Notes: generated by a model from the sequence alone, not told the origin. DNA of 64,000 bases from Planctomycetota bacterium (GCA_020849795.1 JADZFR010000022.1:172825-236824), one strand, 5' to 3'; counted from the first letter of the stretch, positions 47,617-56,035 are shown. Numbers and translations: made by a program.

Positions 47617-49614
47617 GTGCCGGACAATCGAGTTACGCCCGAACTTCTGTGGAAGCTGCCGCGCGTCGGCAGCCCCGTTCCCGATGCCAAGGGTCGCCGC
47701 TTTGTGGCGCCCGTGACCAGCTTCGACATCGAGAAGAATGAGGGCCTGACGCGCCTGTGGCTGGGCGAGAACGGCAGCCTGCGCGCACTCACTGGCGAAG
47801 TGTCATCGAGCAGCCCGGCCTTCAGCCCCGACGGCCGCAGCCTGGCCTTTGTGCGCAAGGCGCCCAAAGATGACAAGGCGCTTGGCGCAGAAAAGAACCA
47901 GCTATGGCTGATGCCGCTGGATGGCGGCGAACCGGAAAAACTCACCGACATGCCGCTGGGCATTGCCGACCCGCACTGGTTTCCTGATGGCAAGCGCATT
48001 GCGTTTCTGTCGGCTGTGCATGCGGACCACTGGAGCATCACAGAGACAGCCGCCGAGGCCAAGCGCCGCAAGGACTCCAAGGTCAAGGCCTACACGACCG
48101 AGAACCGATTTTACCGGTATTGGGACCACTGGATTGCCGACGAGCCGTACCAGCACCTGTTCGTGCTCGACCTGCAAACCCGCGTGCTGACCGACCTTTC
48201 GCCGGGGCTTCAGCGCATCTTCCCGCTGATGGAACTTGGCGGCAGTTGGGATATCTCGCCCGGCGGCGACGAGATCGCATTTTCGGCCAACCGGACCGAC
48301 CCGCCGTACCACGAAATGTTCAGCGGCATTTATCGCCTGAAGCTCGACGGCACGGCGCCGCGCTGCATCAGCGACTGGACTGGTGGCAGCGCCCAGAGGC
48401 CGCGCTTTTCTCCAGACGGCAAGTGGATTCTGTTTGGCGAACAGGAGGACGAAGCCTTCTACGCGGACAAAGTGAGGCTGGTGGCCCACGACCGCGCCAC
48501 CGACAAGCACGTAGTGCTGACCGAAAAGTGGGACCAGTCCGCCGCCGAGTGGGAGTTTCTGGACAACGACACCGTTGTCTTTAGCGCTGAGCACCGAAGT
48601 GCCAATGCCATCTACACGCTGGACTTCGCGCGAGCGGTTGCATCGCCTGGAGAAGTCGAGCCCAAGCAACTGGTTCGCGGCGGCTGGTTTGCGGGTTTGC
48701 GCCCGGCAGGCGGCGTCGTGTTCACCACGCGCCAGGACCTTTCAACACCGGGCGAAGTCGCGACCGTGACGCCGGCTGCCAGGGTCGAGCTGCACAGCCG
48801 GTTCTGCCGGCCGTTGATGGCAGAAGTTACGCAGTCGGAGACGCAGGAAGTCTACTTCGAGGGCGCGGAGGGCCACTTGGTGCAGATGTGGCTGCTGTAC
48901 CCGCCCGGCGTGAAAGAGCGCAAGCGGCTGCCGTTGCTGCACCTGATTCACGGCGGGCCGCACGGCGTGTTCGGGGACAGTTGGCACTGGCGCTGGAGCG
49001 CGCAGGCGTTCGCGGCGCAGGGCTACCTGGTCGCGCTGGTGAACTTTCACGGCAGCACCAGTTGGGGCAACGAATTTGCGCGCTGCATCATGGGCGAGTG
49101 GGGCAAGAAGCCGTACGAAGACATCGAGAAAGCCACGGACTGGCTGATCGAAAAGGGACTGGCCGATCCCGAGCGCATGGCTTGCGCGGGCGGCAGCTAT
49201 GGCGGCTACCTTGTGGCATGGATCGCGGGACAGACGGATCGATACAAGTGCCTGGTGAATCACGCCGGCGTCAGCGACCTGCAGTCGCAGTTTGCGCGCG
49301 ACGTAACACCCGGCCGCGAGAAGGCCCTGGGCGGCGAGCCCTGGGGCGACCGCGAGGGCATGAACCGTTACAACCCGATCGTGCACAGCCGCAACTACAA
49401 GACGCCGATGCTGATCATCCACGGCGAGCAGGATTATCGAGTGCCCTACACCCAGGCACTGGAGACCTACAACGCCTACCGCGCGCAGGAAAAAGAGGCG
49501 CGGCTGGTAGTGTACCCCGACGAAAACCACTGGATCTTGAAGCCGCAGAACAACATCCACTGGTACGGCGAAGTGTTCGCGTGGCTCAAACGCTGGATGC
49601 AGCCGGCGCGCTGA
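47617..49614 (+). CDS. S9 family prolyl-oligopeptidase-like serine peptidase
   Basis: A 665-residue cytosolic peptidase, or acylaminoacyl peptidase-like, with an N-terminal beta-propeller (repeats like SSSPAFSPDGRSLAFVR and RPRFSPDGKWILFGE) and a C-terminal alpha/beta-hydrolase. The catalytic triad is seen as Ser in GGSYGGYLVAW (about residue 526), Asp in HGEQDYRVPY (about 605) and His in PDENHW (about 637). I choose GTG 47617, which has AAGGAGG, over GTG 47602. No signal peptide. It is convergent with bshA, overlapping it by 29 bp. Confidence 0.93.
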   Translation: MPDNRVTPELLWKLPRVGSPVPDAKGRRFVAPVTSFDIEKNEGLTRLWLGENGSLRALTGEVSSSSPAFSPDGRSLAFVRKAPKDDKALGAEKNQLWLMPLDGGEPEKLTDMPLGIADPHWFPDGKRIAFLSAVHADHWSITETAAEAKRRKDSKVKAYTTENRFYRYWDHWIADEPYQHLFVLDLQTRVLTDLSPGLQRIFPLMELGGSWDISPGGDEIAFSANRTDPPYHEMFSGIYRLKLDGTAPRCISDWTGGSAQRPRFSPDGKWILFGEQEDEAFYADKVRLVAHDRATDKHVVLTEKWDQSAAEWEFLDNDTVVFSAEHRSANAIYTLDFARAVASPGEVEPKQLVRGGWFAGLRPAGGVVFTTRQDLSTPGEVATVTPAARVELHSRFCRPLMAEVTQSETQEVYFEGAEGHLVQMWLLYPPGVKERKRLPLLHLIHGGPHGVFGDSWHWRWSAQAFAAQGYLVALVNFHGSTSWGNEFARCIMGEWGKKPYEDIEKATDWLIEKGLADPERMACAGGSYGGYLVAWIAGQTDRYKCLVNHAGVSDLQSQFARDVTPGREKALGGEPWGDREGMNRYNPIVHSRNYKTPMLIIHGEQDYRVPYTQALETYNAYRAQEKEARLVVYPDENHWILKPQNNIHWYGEVFAWLKRWMQPAR

Positions 49615-50734
49615 GGATTCGCTCGTAGTAGGCTTCCCACACCGGCAGCAGTGCTTCGCGGCGAAACGTGGTTTCGGCGCGGTCGCGAGCGGCTTGGCCC
49701 ATGCGCGTGCGGGTGGCATCGTCGCTCAATAGCGCGCGGATGCTGGCAGCGAAGGCCTCCACGTCGCCGGGCTTGTGCAGCGTGCCGTGCACGCCGTGCT
49801 CAATGACCTCGGGCAAGCCGCCGGTGTTGCTGGCGACGACGGGCACGCCGCAGGCCATGGCCTCAAGCGCGCTGAGGCCGAAGCTTTCGTACTCGCTGGG
49901 CAGGAAGAAGAGGTCTGCTTGCGGCAGCAATTCCCAGATTGCGTCGTACGTGCCCAGCATGCTCACACGATCTTCAATGCCAAGTTCGCGCAACAGCTCG
50001 CGAACTGCGCCTACTTCCGGCCCGTCGCCCACCATCACCAGTCGCGCCTTCAGATCGCGCGTGCCCTGCGCAAACGCCTGCACCACGTCGCGCGGCCGTT
50101 TGACTTCGCGGAAGTTGCTGACGTGCATCACGATCTTTTCGTCGGGGGCGGCAAGGTGCGCGCGCTTTTCTTTGCAGCAGCCGGGCTTGAAGCGCTCGGT
50201 GTCGACGAAGTTGGGGATAACCTCGATGTGCTGCGCGCCGCAATCGATGGTGTCGAGCACGCGGTCTTTCAGCTCGGCCGAGACGCTGGTGACGCCGTCG
50301 CTGGCGCGAATACCGAAGCGCGTGATCGGCTGGAAAATGCGCTGCTGGCCGATGATGGTGATGTCGGTGCCATGCAGGGTGGTGATCAGCTTGACGTTCT
50401 TGCCGGCGCCATTGAGCATTTCGCGGGCGAGATGGCCGCTGATCGCGTGCGGAATGGCGTAGTGGGCGTGCAGGATGTCGAGGCCGTACTGCTGCGCCAC
50501 CTCCATGATCGTGCCCGCCAGTGCCAGGTCGTAAGGCGGGTAGCGGAACAGCGGATAGGCTGTCACTTCCACTTCGTGGTACTTCAGGTTGCTGCGAAAA
50601 CTCTCGAAACGAAACGGAATCGCGTAGCTGATGATGTGCACGCTGTGGCCATTCTCAGCCAACGCGCTGCCCAGCTCAGTGGCGACAACGCCAGAGCCGC
50701 CATGGGTCGGGTAACAGACGATTCCGATCTTCAT
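49586..50734 (-). CDS. bshA: N-acetyl-alpha-D-glucosaminyl L-malate synthase (BshA)
   Basis: BshA is the GT4 glycosyltransferase that couples UDP-GlcNAc to L-malate, the first step of bacillithiol synthesis. The 382-residue protein from ATG 50734 has the BshA-type start MKIGIVCYPTHGGSGVVATE, THGTDITIIGQ, VIPNFVDTERF, and a C-terminal VGDGPEVGAVR and LPSEYESFGLSALEAMACGV typical of GT4. Two GT4 hallmarks, the E..FG..E motif and a GG-rich N-terminus, are present. bshB and bshC are not in the window. A 548-bp structured gap lies upstream and may hold its leader. Confidence 0.92.
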   Translation of the reverse strand: MKIGIVCYPTHGGSGVVATELGSALAENGHSVHIISYAIPFRFESFRSNLKYHEVEVTAYPLFRYPPYDLALAGTIMEVAQQYGLDILHAHYAIPHAISGHLAREMLNGAGKNVKLITTLHGTDITIIGQQRIFQPITRFGIRASDGVTSVSAELKDRVLDTIDCGAQHIEVIPNFVDTERFKPGCCKEKRAHLAAPDEKIVMHVSNFREVKRPRDVVQAFAQGTRDLKARLVMVGDGPEVGAVRELLRELGIEDRVSMLGTYDAIWELLPQADLFFLPSEYESFGLSALEAMACGVPVVASNTGGLPEVIEHGVHGTLHKPGDVEAFAASIRALLSDDATRTRMGQAARDRAETTFRREALLPVWEAYYERILSAPAASSV

Positions 50735-50815
50735 GCGCACAAGCGAACAAGCGGGCCCCACAGCCTATTCCGGGCTACGGTTATCAACAGGGCCAGTTGT
50801 GGAAAAGGAGAGGGC

Positions 50816-50876
50816 CGAGACGTGCAGAAAGGGCCGGAAAGGAGAGCGTAAAGCTACCCTTTCAACTCACGTCTCG
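50816..50876. ncRNA. Candidate structured RNA (own gene or bshA leader)
   Basis: CGAGACGTG (50816-50824) pairs perfectly with CACGTCTCG (50868-50876). Inside it GAAAGGG (50827-50833) pairs with CCCTTTC (50857-50863), and the apical loop may carry a third short stem AGC/GCT around GTAAA. Nested perfect stems of 9 and 7 bp with small asymmetric joins are unlike random GC-rich DNA. I do not recognise a known riboswitch, SRP RNA, RNase P or tmRNA. On plus it would be followed by a terminator-like hairpin; on minus it would sit in the bshA leader. Strand is unresolved. Confidence 0.35.
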
Positions 50877-50889
50877 ACCGCATGGCACC

Positions 50890-50933
50890 GTTGCAGAGCG
50901 GGCGATCACGCTGCAACAGTGTTTACTTTTGTT
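50890..50933 (+). terminator. Terminator-like hairpin following the candidate RNA
   Basis: GTTGCAG (50890-50896) and CTGCAAC (50911-50917) form a perfect 7-bp stem, followed on the plus strand by AGTGTTTACTTTTGTTT, a broken T-rich stretch. No plus-strand protein gene lies immediately upstream, so it would terminate an RNA starting within the gap. The T tract is imperfect, so confidence is low. Confidence 0.35.
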
Positions 50934-51282
50934 TGGCGCAGGGGTGTTGCCGTTGCGCGTAAGGGCGCGCTGTCACAATCCTCAATCAACTGCGTAAGTT
51001 AGTATAGCCTATCCTGGCAACAAAGGAAAGCCCGAAATCCGCGCCACTTGAGCCTTCCGGGGCAGTCGCAAAAACAGCGACAGCCAGACGCTAGGTTAAC
51101 GAACAGGGGTAGGCGGGCGCATCCTAAAATCCGCAGCTTGCGCCCAAAATCGCCTGCGAACGCACATTCTAAGGCATTCCGGCCAGCGGAATCCCATCTC
51201 GCCGTGATCGACTCTTCGGCGGGCCCGTTCGGAAAGATTGCGTGGTCGGTGACAGCGGCATGACAATATAGCGCGCACTAAC

Positions 51283-52635
51283 TTAACGCGCGGGTTCCGC
51301 GAGCAGGTCGTAACCCATGCTGCGCACCACCCGAACCGGCAGAATCGTGCCTGCCGCAATCCTGGTCTTGAGGCGCACCGTGCAGTCAATCTCGGGCGCG
51401 TCGGCCCGCGACCGCGCCTCGGTGGGGTATTTCGGGTCCTGGCTTTCGCCTTCGGTGATGACTTCGATGCTCGTGCCGACCAGCGACTCGTTGCGCCGAA
51501 ACAGGTCTTCGCGAGCAACTTCCATGAACGCCCGGTGGCGTTGCGCGATGACGTCTTCGGGCAGCTTGCCTTCCAGCGTGAAACTGGCTGCGCGGTCTTC
51601 GTCGGAAAATGGAAACGCGCCGGCCCGGTCGATGTGCCCCGCGCGGATGAATTCGAGCAGTTCTTCAAACTGCTCGTCAGTCTCGCCGGGGAAGCCGACA
51701 ATGAAGGTGCTGCGCAGCGTCAGTCCGGGCACACGCGCGCGCATCTTGTCGATCAGGCGCAGCGTGCTGTCGCGTGTGCTGCCGCGTCGCATGCGCGCCA
51801 GCACCGGCGTGGCAATGTGCTGCAACGGCATGTCGATGTAGCCCAGCAACTTGGGTTCGTGCGCCAGCAGGTCGATCAGTTCGTCGGTGACCTGCGTGGG
51901 GTAGGCGTACATCAGGCGAATCCAGTCAATGCCGTTCACCTTTGCCAGCTCGGCCAGCAACTCGTGCAACGACTTGCGACCTTCACTGTCCAGCCCGTAA
52001 TAGGTGCTGTCCTGCGCCACGATGATCAGCTCTTTGGCGCCGTCCCGGGCCAGCTCGTTGGCTTCTTCGATGATCTGCGCCCGCGGCTTGCTGCGGAAGC
52101 GCCCGCGAATACTCGGGATTGTGCAGAACGAGCACTTGTGGTCGCACCCTTCAGAAATGCGCAGGTACGCGTAATGACGCGGCGTGATGCGCAGCCGCGC
52201 GCGGTCGTCATACACGGTGCCGCGAGCGTCGGGGTCGCTGATGGCAACGCTGCGGGCAAGCTCGCCGCTGACCGAGAGCTCTCGCAGCACGTCGACGAGT
52301 TTCACGCGGTCATTGACGCTGACCAGCGCGTCCGCCCCCGGCGCGTTCTGGTCAAGCATGGGACGGTAATTGCCGACCATGCAGCCGGCCACAATCACCC
52401 GTTTGACGCCGCCCTGTTCTTTCAGCGCCACCATGCGGTTGATGTGTTCGAGGGATTCTTTGCGCGACGCGTCAAGAAAACCGCAGGTGTTCACGACGAC
52501 GACGTCGGCGGATTCGTAATCCGGCGTGACAACGAAGCCCTCGGCGGCGATTTGCCCGAGCATCGTTTCACTGTCAATCAGGTTCTTGGGGCAACCCAGC
52601 GAGATAAACGCAACGGTGCCCAGGGCGGTCTTCAT
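51283..52635 (-). CDS. rimO: Ribosomal protein S12 methylthiotransferase RimO
   Basis: RimO is a radical-SAM enzyme that methylthiolates Asp89 of ribosomal protein S12. From ATG 52635 the protein is 450 residues. The N-terminal domain has three cluster cysteines (ISLGCPKNLIDSE, VVNTCGFLD, VAGCMVGNY) and the radical-SAM CxxxCxxC (GCDHKCSFCTIPSIRGRFRS). The PLQH motif region (YIDMPLQHIATPVLARMRRG) and a C-terminal TRAM-like end follow. RimO is preferred to MiaB because of the CPKN and DMPLQH signatures. A divergent gene starts 47 bp upstream. Confidence 0.94.
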   Translation of the reverse strand: MKTALGTVAFISLGCPKNLIDSETMLGQIAAEGFVVTPDYESADVVVVNTCGFLDASRKESLEHINRMVALKEQGGVKRVIVAGCMVGNYRPMLDQNAPGADALVSVNDRVKLVDVLRELSVSGELARSVAISDPDARGTVYDDRARLRITPRHYAYLRISEGCDHKCSFCTIPSIRGRFRSKPRAQIIEEANELARDGAKELIIVAQDSTYYGLDSEGRKSLHELLAELAKVNGIDWIRLMYAYPTQVTDELIDLLAHEPKLLGYIDMPLQHIATPVLARMRRGSTRDSTLRLIDKMRARVPGLTLRSTFIVGFPGETDEQFEELLEFIRAGHIDRAGAFPFSDEDRAASFTLEGKLPEDVIAQRHRAFMEVAREDLFRRNESLVGTSIEVITEGESQDPKYPTEARSRADAPEIDCTVRLKTRIAAGTILPVRVVRSMGYDLLAEPAR

Positions 52636-52682
52636 GGCAGGAATGGTAGCAGGCTTGCGGCTGCGTTGTAGGGTGGCGCGCC

Positions 52683-53291
52683 ATGGCAAAGCCCGAAAAC
52701 ATCTGGGTCGGCATTGAGGTCACACGCCAGGTTCGCGTGGTCGGCGGCGAGCTGGAACCGGCTGGCAAACTGGCGGTGGGGGGCGTGAACCTGCTGGATC
52801 ACCAGTTGGCGATTGCGCGGGGCATCACCGTGGCGGACCAGATCTGCGTGCTCACGCCGCAAGGTGACGAGACGCTGCTTGAGATCACGGCCAGGCACGA
52901 AGCCCGCGAGATGGCGCCGTTTGACTTCATTGCCATGCTGAGCGAGCGTGCAGGGGCCGGTCAGCAGGGTGCGGTCGTGCTGCTGCGCCAGATTGCGCCC
53001 CTGCGCGATGCGACAGCCGTGCGCGCTGCGCTGGCGCTGCTGGACAGCCACCCGGTCATCATCAGCGCGGCAAACTCTGCGCGCGACCCGCAGGCCCGCG
53101 ATGCCGAAACCGACGACCGCTGCCTGGCATTCGAAGTTCGGCGCATCAGCCAGTTCAGCCGCGAAGCCATGGCGACCGCGCCCACAGTGGAAGAGACGCT
53201 GTACTACGTGGATGCAGGCAGCTACGCCGAATACGTCCGCCCCAGTGACGCCGCCAGCGTGGAAGAAACGATGAAAACCTGGTTTGCCTGA
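52683..53291 (+). CDS. Degenerate NeuA/KdsB-like nucleotidyltransferase homologue
   Basis: A 202-residue protein that resembles the CMP-sugar cytidylyltransferase fold. AVVLLRQIAPLRDATAVRAA corresponds to the vLLQPTSPLR region of NeuA and KdsB, and LAIARGITVADQICVLTP to the preceding strand-helix. The N-terminal nucleotide-binding loop (usually ..R.GSKGIP.KN..) is missing or unrecognisable, so activity is doubtful. It begins at ATG 52683, divergent from rimO, and ends 9 bp before the hisS stop on the other strand. It may be a repurposed binding domain. Family call is by motif only. Confidence 0.5.
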   Translation: MAKPENIWVGIEVTRQVRVVGGELEPAGKLAVGGVNLLDHQLAIARGITVADQICVLTPQGDETLLEITARHEAREMAPFDFIAMLSERAGAGQQGAVVLLRQIAPLRDATAVRAALALLDSHPVIISAANSARDPQARDAETDDRCLAFEVRRISQFSREAMATAPTVEETLYYVDAGSYAEYVRPSDAASVEETMKTWFA

Positions 53292-53300
53292 ACCGGCGAG

Positions 53301-54944
53301 TCAGGCCTTGCCGAACTTGGGGTTCAGCTTTTCGTTCATGAAGTCGGCCAGCATCTGGCTTAGCCGGTCGTCGCGCACTTCGTACCAGTCAAAGGTCTTC
53401 ACCTCGGCGCGTTGTTCGTCGCTTACGCTGTCGCGAATCGCGTCGGGCAGCTTGCCGAATGTTGCCCAACCGCACTTGAGTACCTCGTGGTTGCCGTTGC
53501 GCAGCAGGTATACACCGCCCACGGGCGGCACCCGGTCAATCATGTCGGCCCGAAACTCCCAGTCCCAGCTGCGGCCGGTCGCCACGCCGGGGTCGGGGTC
53601 AACGTAGTTGTCCTGCACGGCTTGCACCAGTTGGCTGAAAGGAATGCGCGACTGCTCGCCGCTGGCCATGCTGCGCAGGCTGACCACGCCCTCCTTCTCT
53701 TCTTCGGGCCCGGCGATCACGACCAGCGGGAAACCTCGTTTGCCCGCGTACTTCAGTTGCTTACCGAGCTTGGCCCTGGTGTCGAGATACAACTCTGTCG
53801 GCACGCCCGCCTTGCGCAGCGCCGACGTTGCCTTCAGGCTGTAACCCTGCGTCTCAGGCGCGAACACCGTCACCAGCACGGCGGCCGTGCTGCGCGCTTT
53901 GGGCAGCAGCTTCAGCTCTTCCAGCGCGCTGATCAATCGGTCAATGCCTACGCTGATACCGACGGCGGGGATTTCTTCGCCGGCGAACAAGCCGATCAAC
54001 CCGTCATAGCGGCCGCCCGACATCACGCTGCCGAAGCCCGGCAGGTCCAGCAAGAAGGTTTCGAACACGGTGCCGGTGTAGTAGTCCAGGCCGCGCACAA
54101 TCGTCGGGTCCACGCGCAGCACTTGGTCAGGTACGCCCAGCGCCACGGCGCTGTCATACACTTCGCGTAACTCTGCACAGCCGCGCTCACCCAGTTCGCT
54201 GCCCTTCAAGAAGCCGCCCAGCTTCTCGATGCGCTCGGGATTCGCGAGTTCGCCCTCGGCGAGCTTGAGGAAGTCGAACACCAGCTCTAAACCCGCCGCC
54301 GTAAAGCCGCCGCTGCCGACATGAGTTGTCAGCTCCGCGCGCACGCCGGATTCGCCGACTTTGTCAAATTTGTCGATGCCGCGCATCACGGCATCCATGA
54401 CCGCGTTGTCCGAGACGCCGATTCGTGCCTGCAATCCGCGAAACAGTTTGCGGTTGTTGAAGCGAATCACGTAGTTCGGCACGTTCAGCGCCCGCATCAC
54501 CGCGTAATCCACGGCGATGCATTCCGCGTCGGCGAGCAGGCTGTCGGTGCCGACAATGTCTACGTCGCACTGCCAGAACTCGCGAAAGCGGCCGCGCGCC
54601 GGGCTTTCGGCTCGCCACACAGGCCCCATCTGGTAGCGCTTGAACGGGCGCGAAAGATCGTTGCGATACTGCGCGACCACGCGCGCCAGAGAAATCGTCA
54701 ACTCATAGCGCAAGGCGACGTCGCGCCCGCCCTGGTCTTCGAAGCGGTAGAACAGCTTTTCGGCTTCGGGTCCGGCCTTGCCGAGCAGGATCTCGGCGTA
54801 CTCCAGCGACGGCGTATCCAGTGGATCAAATCCGTAACGCTCAAACACTTCCACAATTCGCCGCAGCAGGCGGGTACGCGGGATCATCACCTCGGGCAGG
54901 TAGTCCCGGAAGCCCTTGAGGATTCTCGGCTCAATCCGCGCCAT
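53301..54944 (-). CDS. hisS: Histidyl-tRNA synthetase with a C-terminal extension
   Basis: HisRS charges tRNA-His. From ATG 54944 (GGAG upstream) the protein is 547 residues, against about 420-430 for the bacterial norm. The class II core is complete: KGFRDYLP near the start, ALRYELTISLAR of motif 2 region, VDPTIVRGLDYYTG (HisA), SGGRYDGL, GISVGIDRL of motif 3, then an anticodon-binding domain up to about 440. Residues 451-547 are extra and end with a GIY-YIG-like stretch (GGVYLL, LKCGWA, LNPKFG). Catalytic Arg and Glu of GIY-YIG nucleases are not evident. Start candidates further upstream are rejected. Confidence 0.94.
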   Translation of the reverse strand: MARIEPRILKGFRDYLPEVMIPRTRLLRRIVEVFERYGFDPLDTPSLEYAEILLGKAGPEAEKLFYRFEDQGGRDVALRYELTISLARVVAQYRNDLSRPFKRYQMGPVWRAESPARGRFREFWQCDVDIVGTDSLLADAECIAVDYAVMRALNVPNYVIRFNNRKLFRGLQARIGVSDNAVMDAVMRGIDKFDKVGESGVRAELTTHVGSGGFTAAGLELVFDFLKLAEGELANPERIEKLGGFLKGSELGERGCAELREVYDSAVALGVPDQVLRVDPTIVRGLDYYTGTVFETFLLDLPGFGSVMSGGRYDGLIGLFAGEEIPAVGISVGIDRLISALEELKLLPKARSTAAVLVTVFAPETQGYSLKATSALRKAGVPTELYLDTRAKLGKQLKYAGKRGFPLVVIAGPEEEKEGVVSLRSMASGEQSRIPFSQLVQAVQDNYVDPDPGVATGRSWDWEFRADMIDRVPPVGGVYLLRNGNHEVLKCGWATFGKLPDAIRDSVSDEQRAEVKTFDWYEVRDDRLSQMLADFMNEKLNPKFGKA

Positions 54945-55149
54945 GGCAGCTCCGAAACGCGGCTGTCCCGGCCGCCGGGTGTGGGCGCAACGCCCGCGCT
55001 GAAGCAAACGATGCGCGGTTTCTAGCGCAAGTCCGCCTGTCGCGCAACGCGGCGTGCCGGCGGCCAAAGCCGCGGCGAACCCCTTGCCGCCTGGAGGCGT
55101 TGTGGCGCTGCCGGCCCTTGCGGGATCTCCGCGGTTGTATGCCCGGGAA

Positions 55150-55503
55150 CTACTTCTTGGCCAGCAGCTTCATGGCTTCCTTGGGACTGGCTGCGAACTT
55201 GAATACCTGGCTCAGGCCCAGCATGTCGAACACTTCCTGCACAGGCTCGGTCGGGTTCATCAGCACGATGTCGCCGCCGCGTTCGTGGCTTTCGCTCAGC
55301 GTGCCGATAAACACGCCCGCGCCTGACGACGACACATACTCGACGTCGGCCAGGTTCACCGCGATGCGCACCTTGCCTTCATCGAACAGGTTGTTAATCG
55401 CCTGTTCCATGTACTCGAACGTATGGGCATCCAGCCACCCGGCGACGTGTACCACGGTCACGTCGGGCGAAAGCTCCTCGAGATTGATCTCGAACTCCCT
55501 CAT
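55150..55503 (-). CDS. STAS-domain anti-sigma factor antagonist
   Basis: A 117-residue STAS protein from ATG 55503 (MREFEINLEELS). The phosphorylation-site region YVSSSGAGVF places Ser59 at the position phosphorylated in SpoIIAA or RsbV; the usual Asp before it is Ser58. It would bind the RsbW-type kinase when dephosphorylated. It is the last of the pgpA-rsbU-rsbW-STAS operon, 54 bp after the kinase gene. The target sigma factor is not in the window. Assignment is secure by fold and neighbourhood. Confidence 0.92.
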   Translation of the reverse strand: MREFEINLEELSPDVTVVHVAGWLDAHTFEYMEQAINNLFDEGKVRIAVNLADVEYVSSSGAGVFIGTLSESHERGGDIVLMNPTEPVQEVFDMLGLSQVFKFAASPKEAMKLLAKK

Positions 55504-55557
55504 GTGTCTCTTTCTTTGCTGCTCTGACCCTGCACACACCCGTCGACCCGGATCGTG

Positions 55558-56007
55558 TTACTGCCCGGATACGATTACTTTCACCAGCGTCAACTCGTTC
55601 ATGTCGCCTTCACGCGACGTGTAGCGCACTTCGTCCATCACTTTGCGCATGATGAACAAGCCCAGCCCGCGCTTGCTGCCCGCGGTAATATGTGCCTGCA
55701 TGTCGATGTTCGCCTTGGCCTCTGAGCCCTTGGCTGAGTCGTAGGAAACACCGTTGTCCCGAATTCGTACCGTGAAGCGCTGGTCATCCGCGTCGATCAA
55801 CACCACGACCGTACCGTCCGTGCGGCCCTCATAGCCGTGCTGGATGGTGTTGGCGACGGCTTCATCCACGGCTAGTACGACCTTGTTGACGTCCCGCTGG
55901 GGCAGCCTGGAGCGCTTGATCGCGCTGTGCAGGAATTCCCGCACGATGGCGAGGTTGCGCGTATGCGCCACGACCTCAAGCCGATCGGTTACATGCGAAT
56001 CCGACAT
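55558..56007 (-). CDS. RsbW-type anti-sigma factor/serine kinase
   Basis: A 149-residue HATPase_c_2 protein with the N box EAVANTIQHGY, the G1 box RDNGVSYD and a G2-like GLGLFIMRKVMDEV. Such kinases phosphorylate the STAS partner and hold a sigma factor. It lies between the phosphatase gene and the STAS gene, a standard partner-switching order. It is shorter than B. subtilis RsbW (160) by a little. The N-terminal part SHVTDRLEVVAHTRNL is typical of the fold. No further regulatory region is seen. Confidence 0.93.
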   Translation of the reverse strand: MSDSHVTDRLEVVAHTRNLAIVREFLHSAIKRSRLPQRDVNKVVLAVDEAVANTIQHGYEGRTDGTVVVLIDADDQRFTVRIRDNGVSYDSAKGSEAKANIDMQAHITAGSKRGLGLFIMRKVMDEVRYTSREGDMNELTLVKVIVSGQ

Positions 56008-56035
56008 CCACTGCCCCCGTGCTGCTACCCTGTTG

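Larger units (their letters stand above)
50735..51282. other. 548-bp non-coding gap rich in inverted repeats
   Basis: No convincing gene fills this gap between bshA (minus) and rimO (minus). It holds a stacked stem pair (50816-50876), a terminator-like hairpin (50890-50933), and further hairpins: GTCGC/GCGAC at 51065-51081, an AGGCG+GGCGCA / TGCGCC+CGCCT composite at about 51111-51155, ATTCCG/CGGAAT at 51176-51192, and GCGCG/CGCGC next to the rimO stop. On the minus strand TATACT (51001-51006) could be a -10 element, giving bshA a leader of about 260 nt. TTATCAACA at 50781 and TTGTGGAAAA at 50797 resemble DnaA boxes in inverted orientation. TAAGTTAGT occurs near both ends in opposite orientation. 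Confidence 0.5.

Noticed and set aside
50733..51002. Small open frame of 89 codons in the gap upstream of bshA.
   Set aside because: It crosses both inverted repeats, has an Arg/Lys/Ser-rich random-looking composition and no ribosome site.
50735..51282. RNase P RNA, tmRNA, 6S or SRP RNA in the long gap.
   Set aside because: I searched both strands by eye for the conserved GGAAAGTCC-type, TPsiC-type and GGAAGGAAGCA-type signatures and found none.
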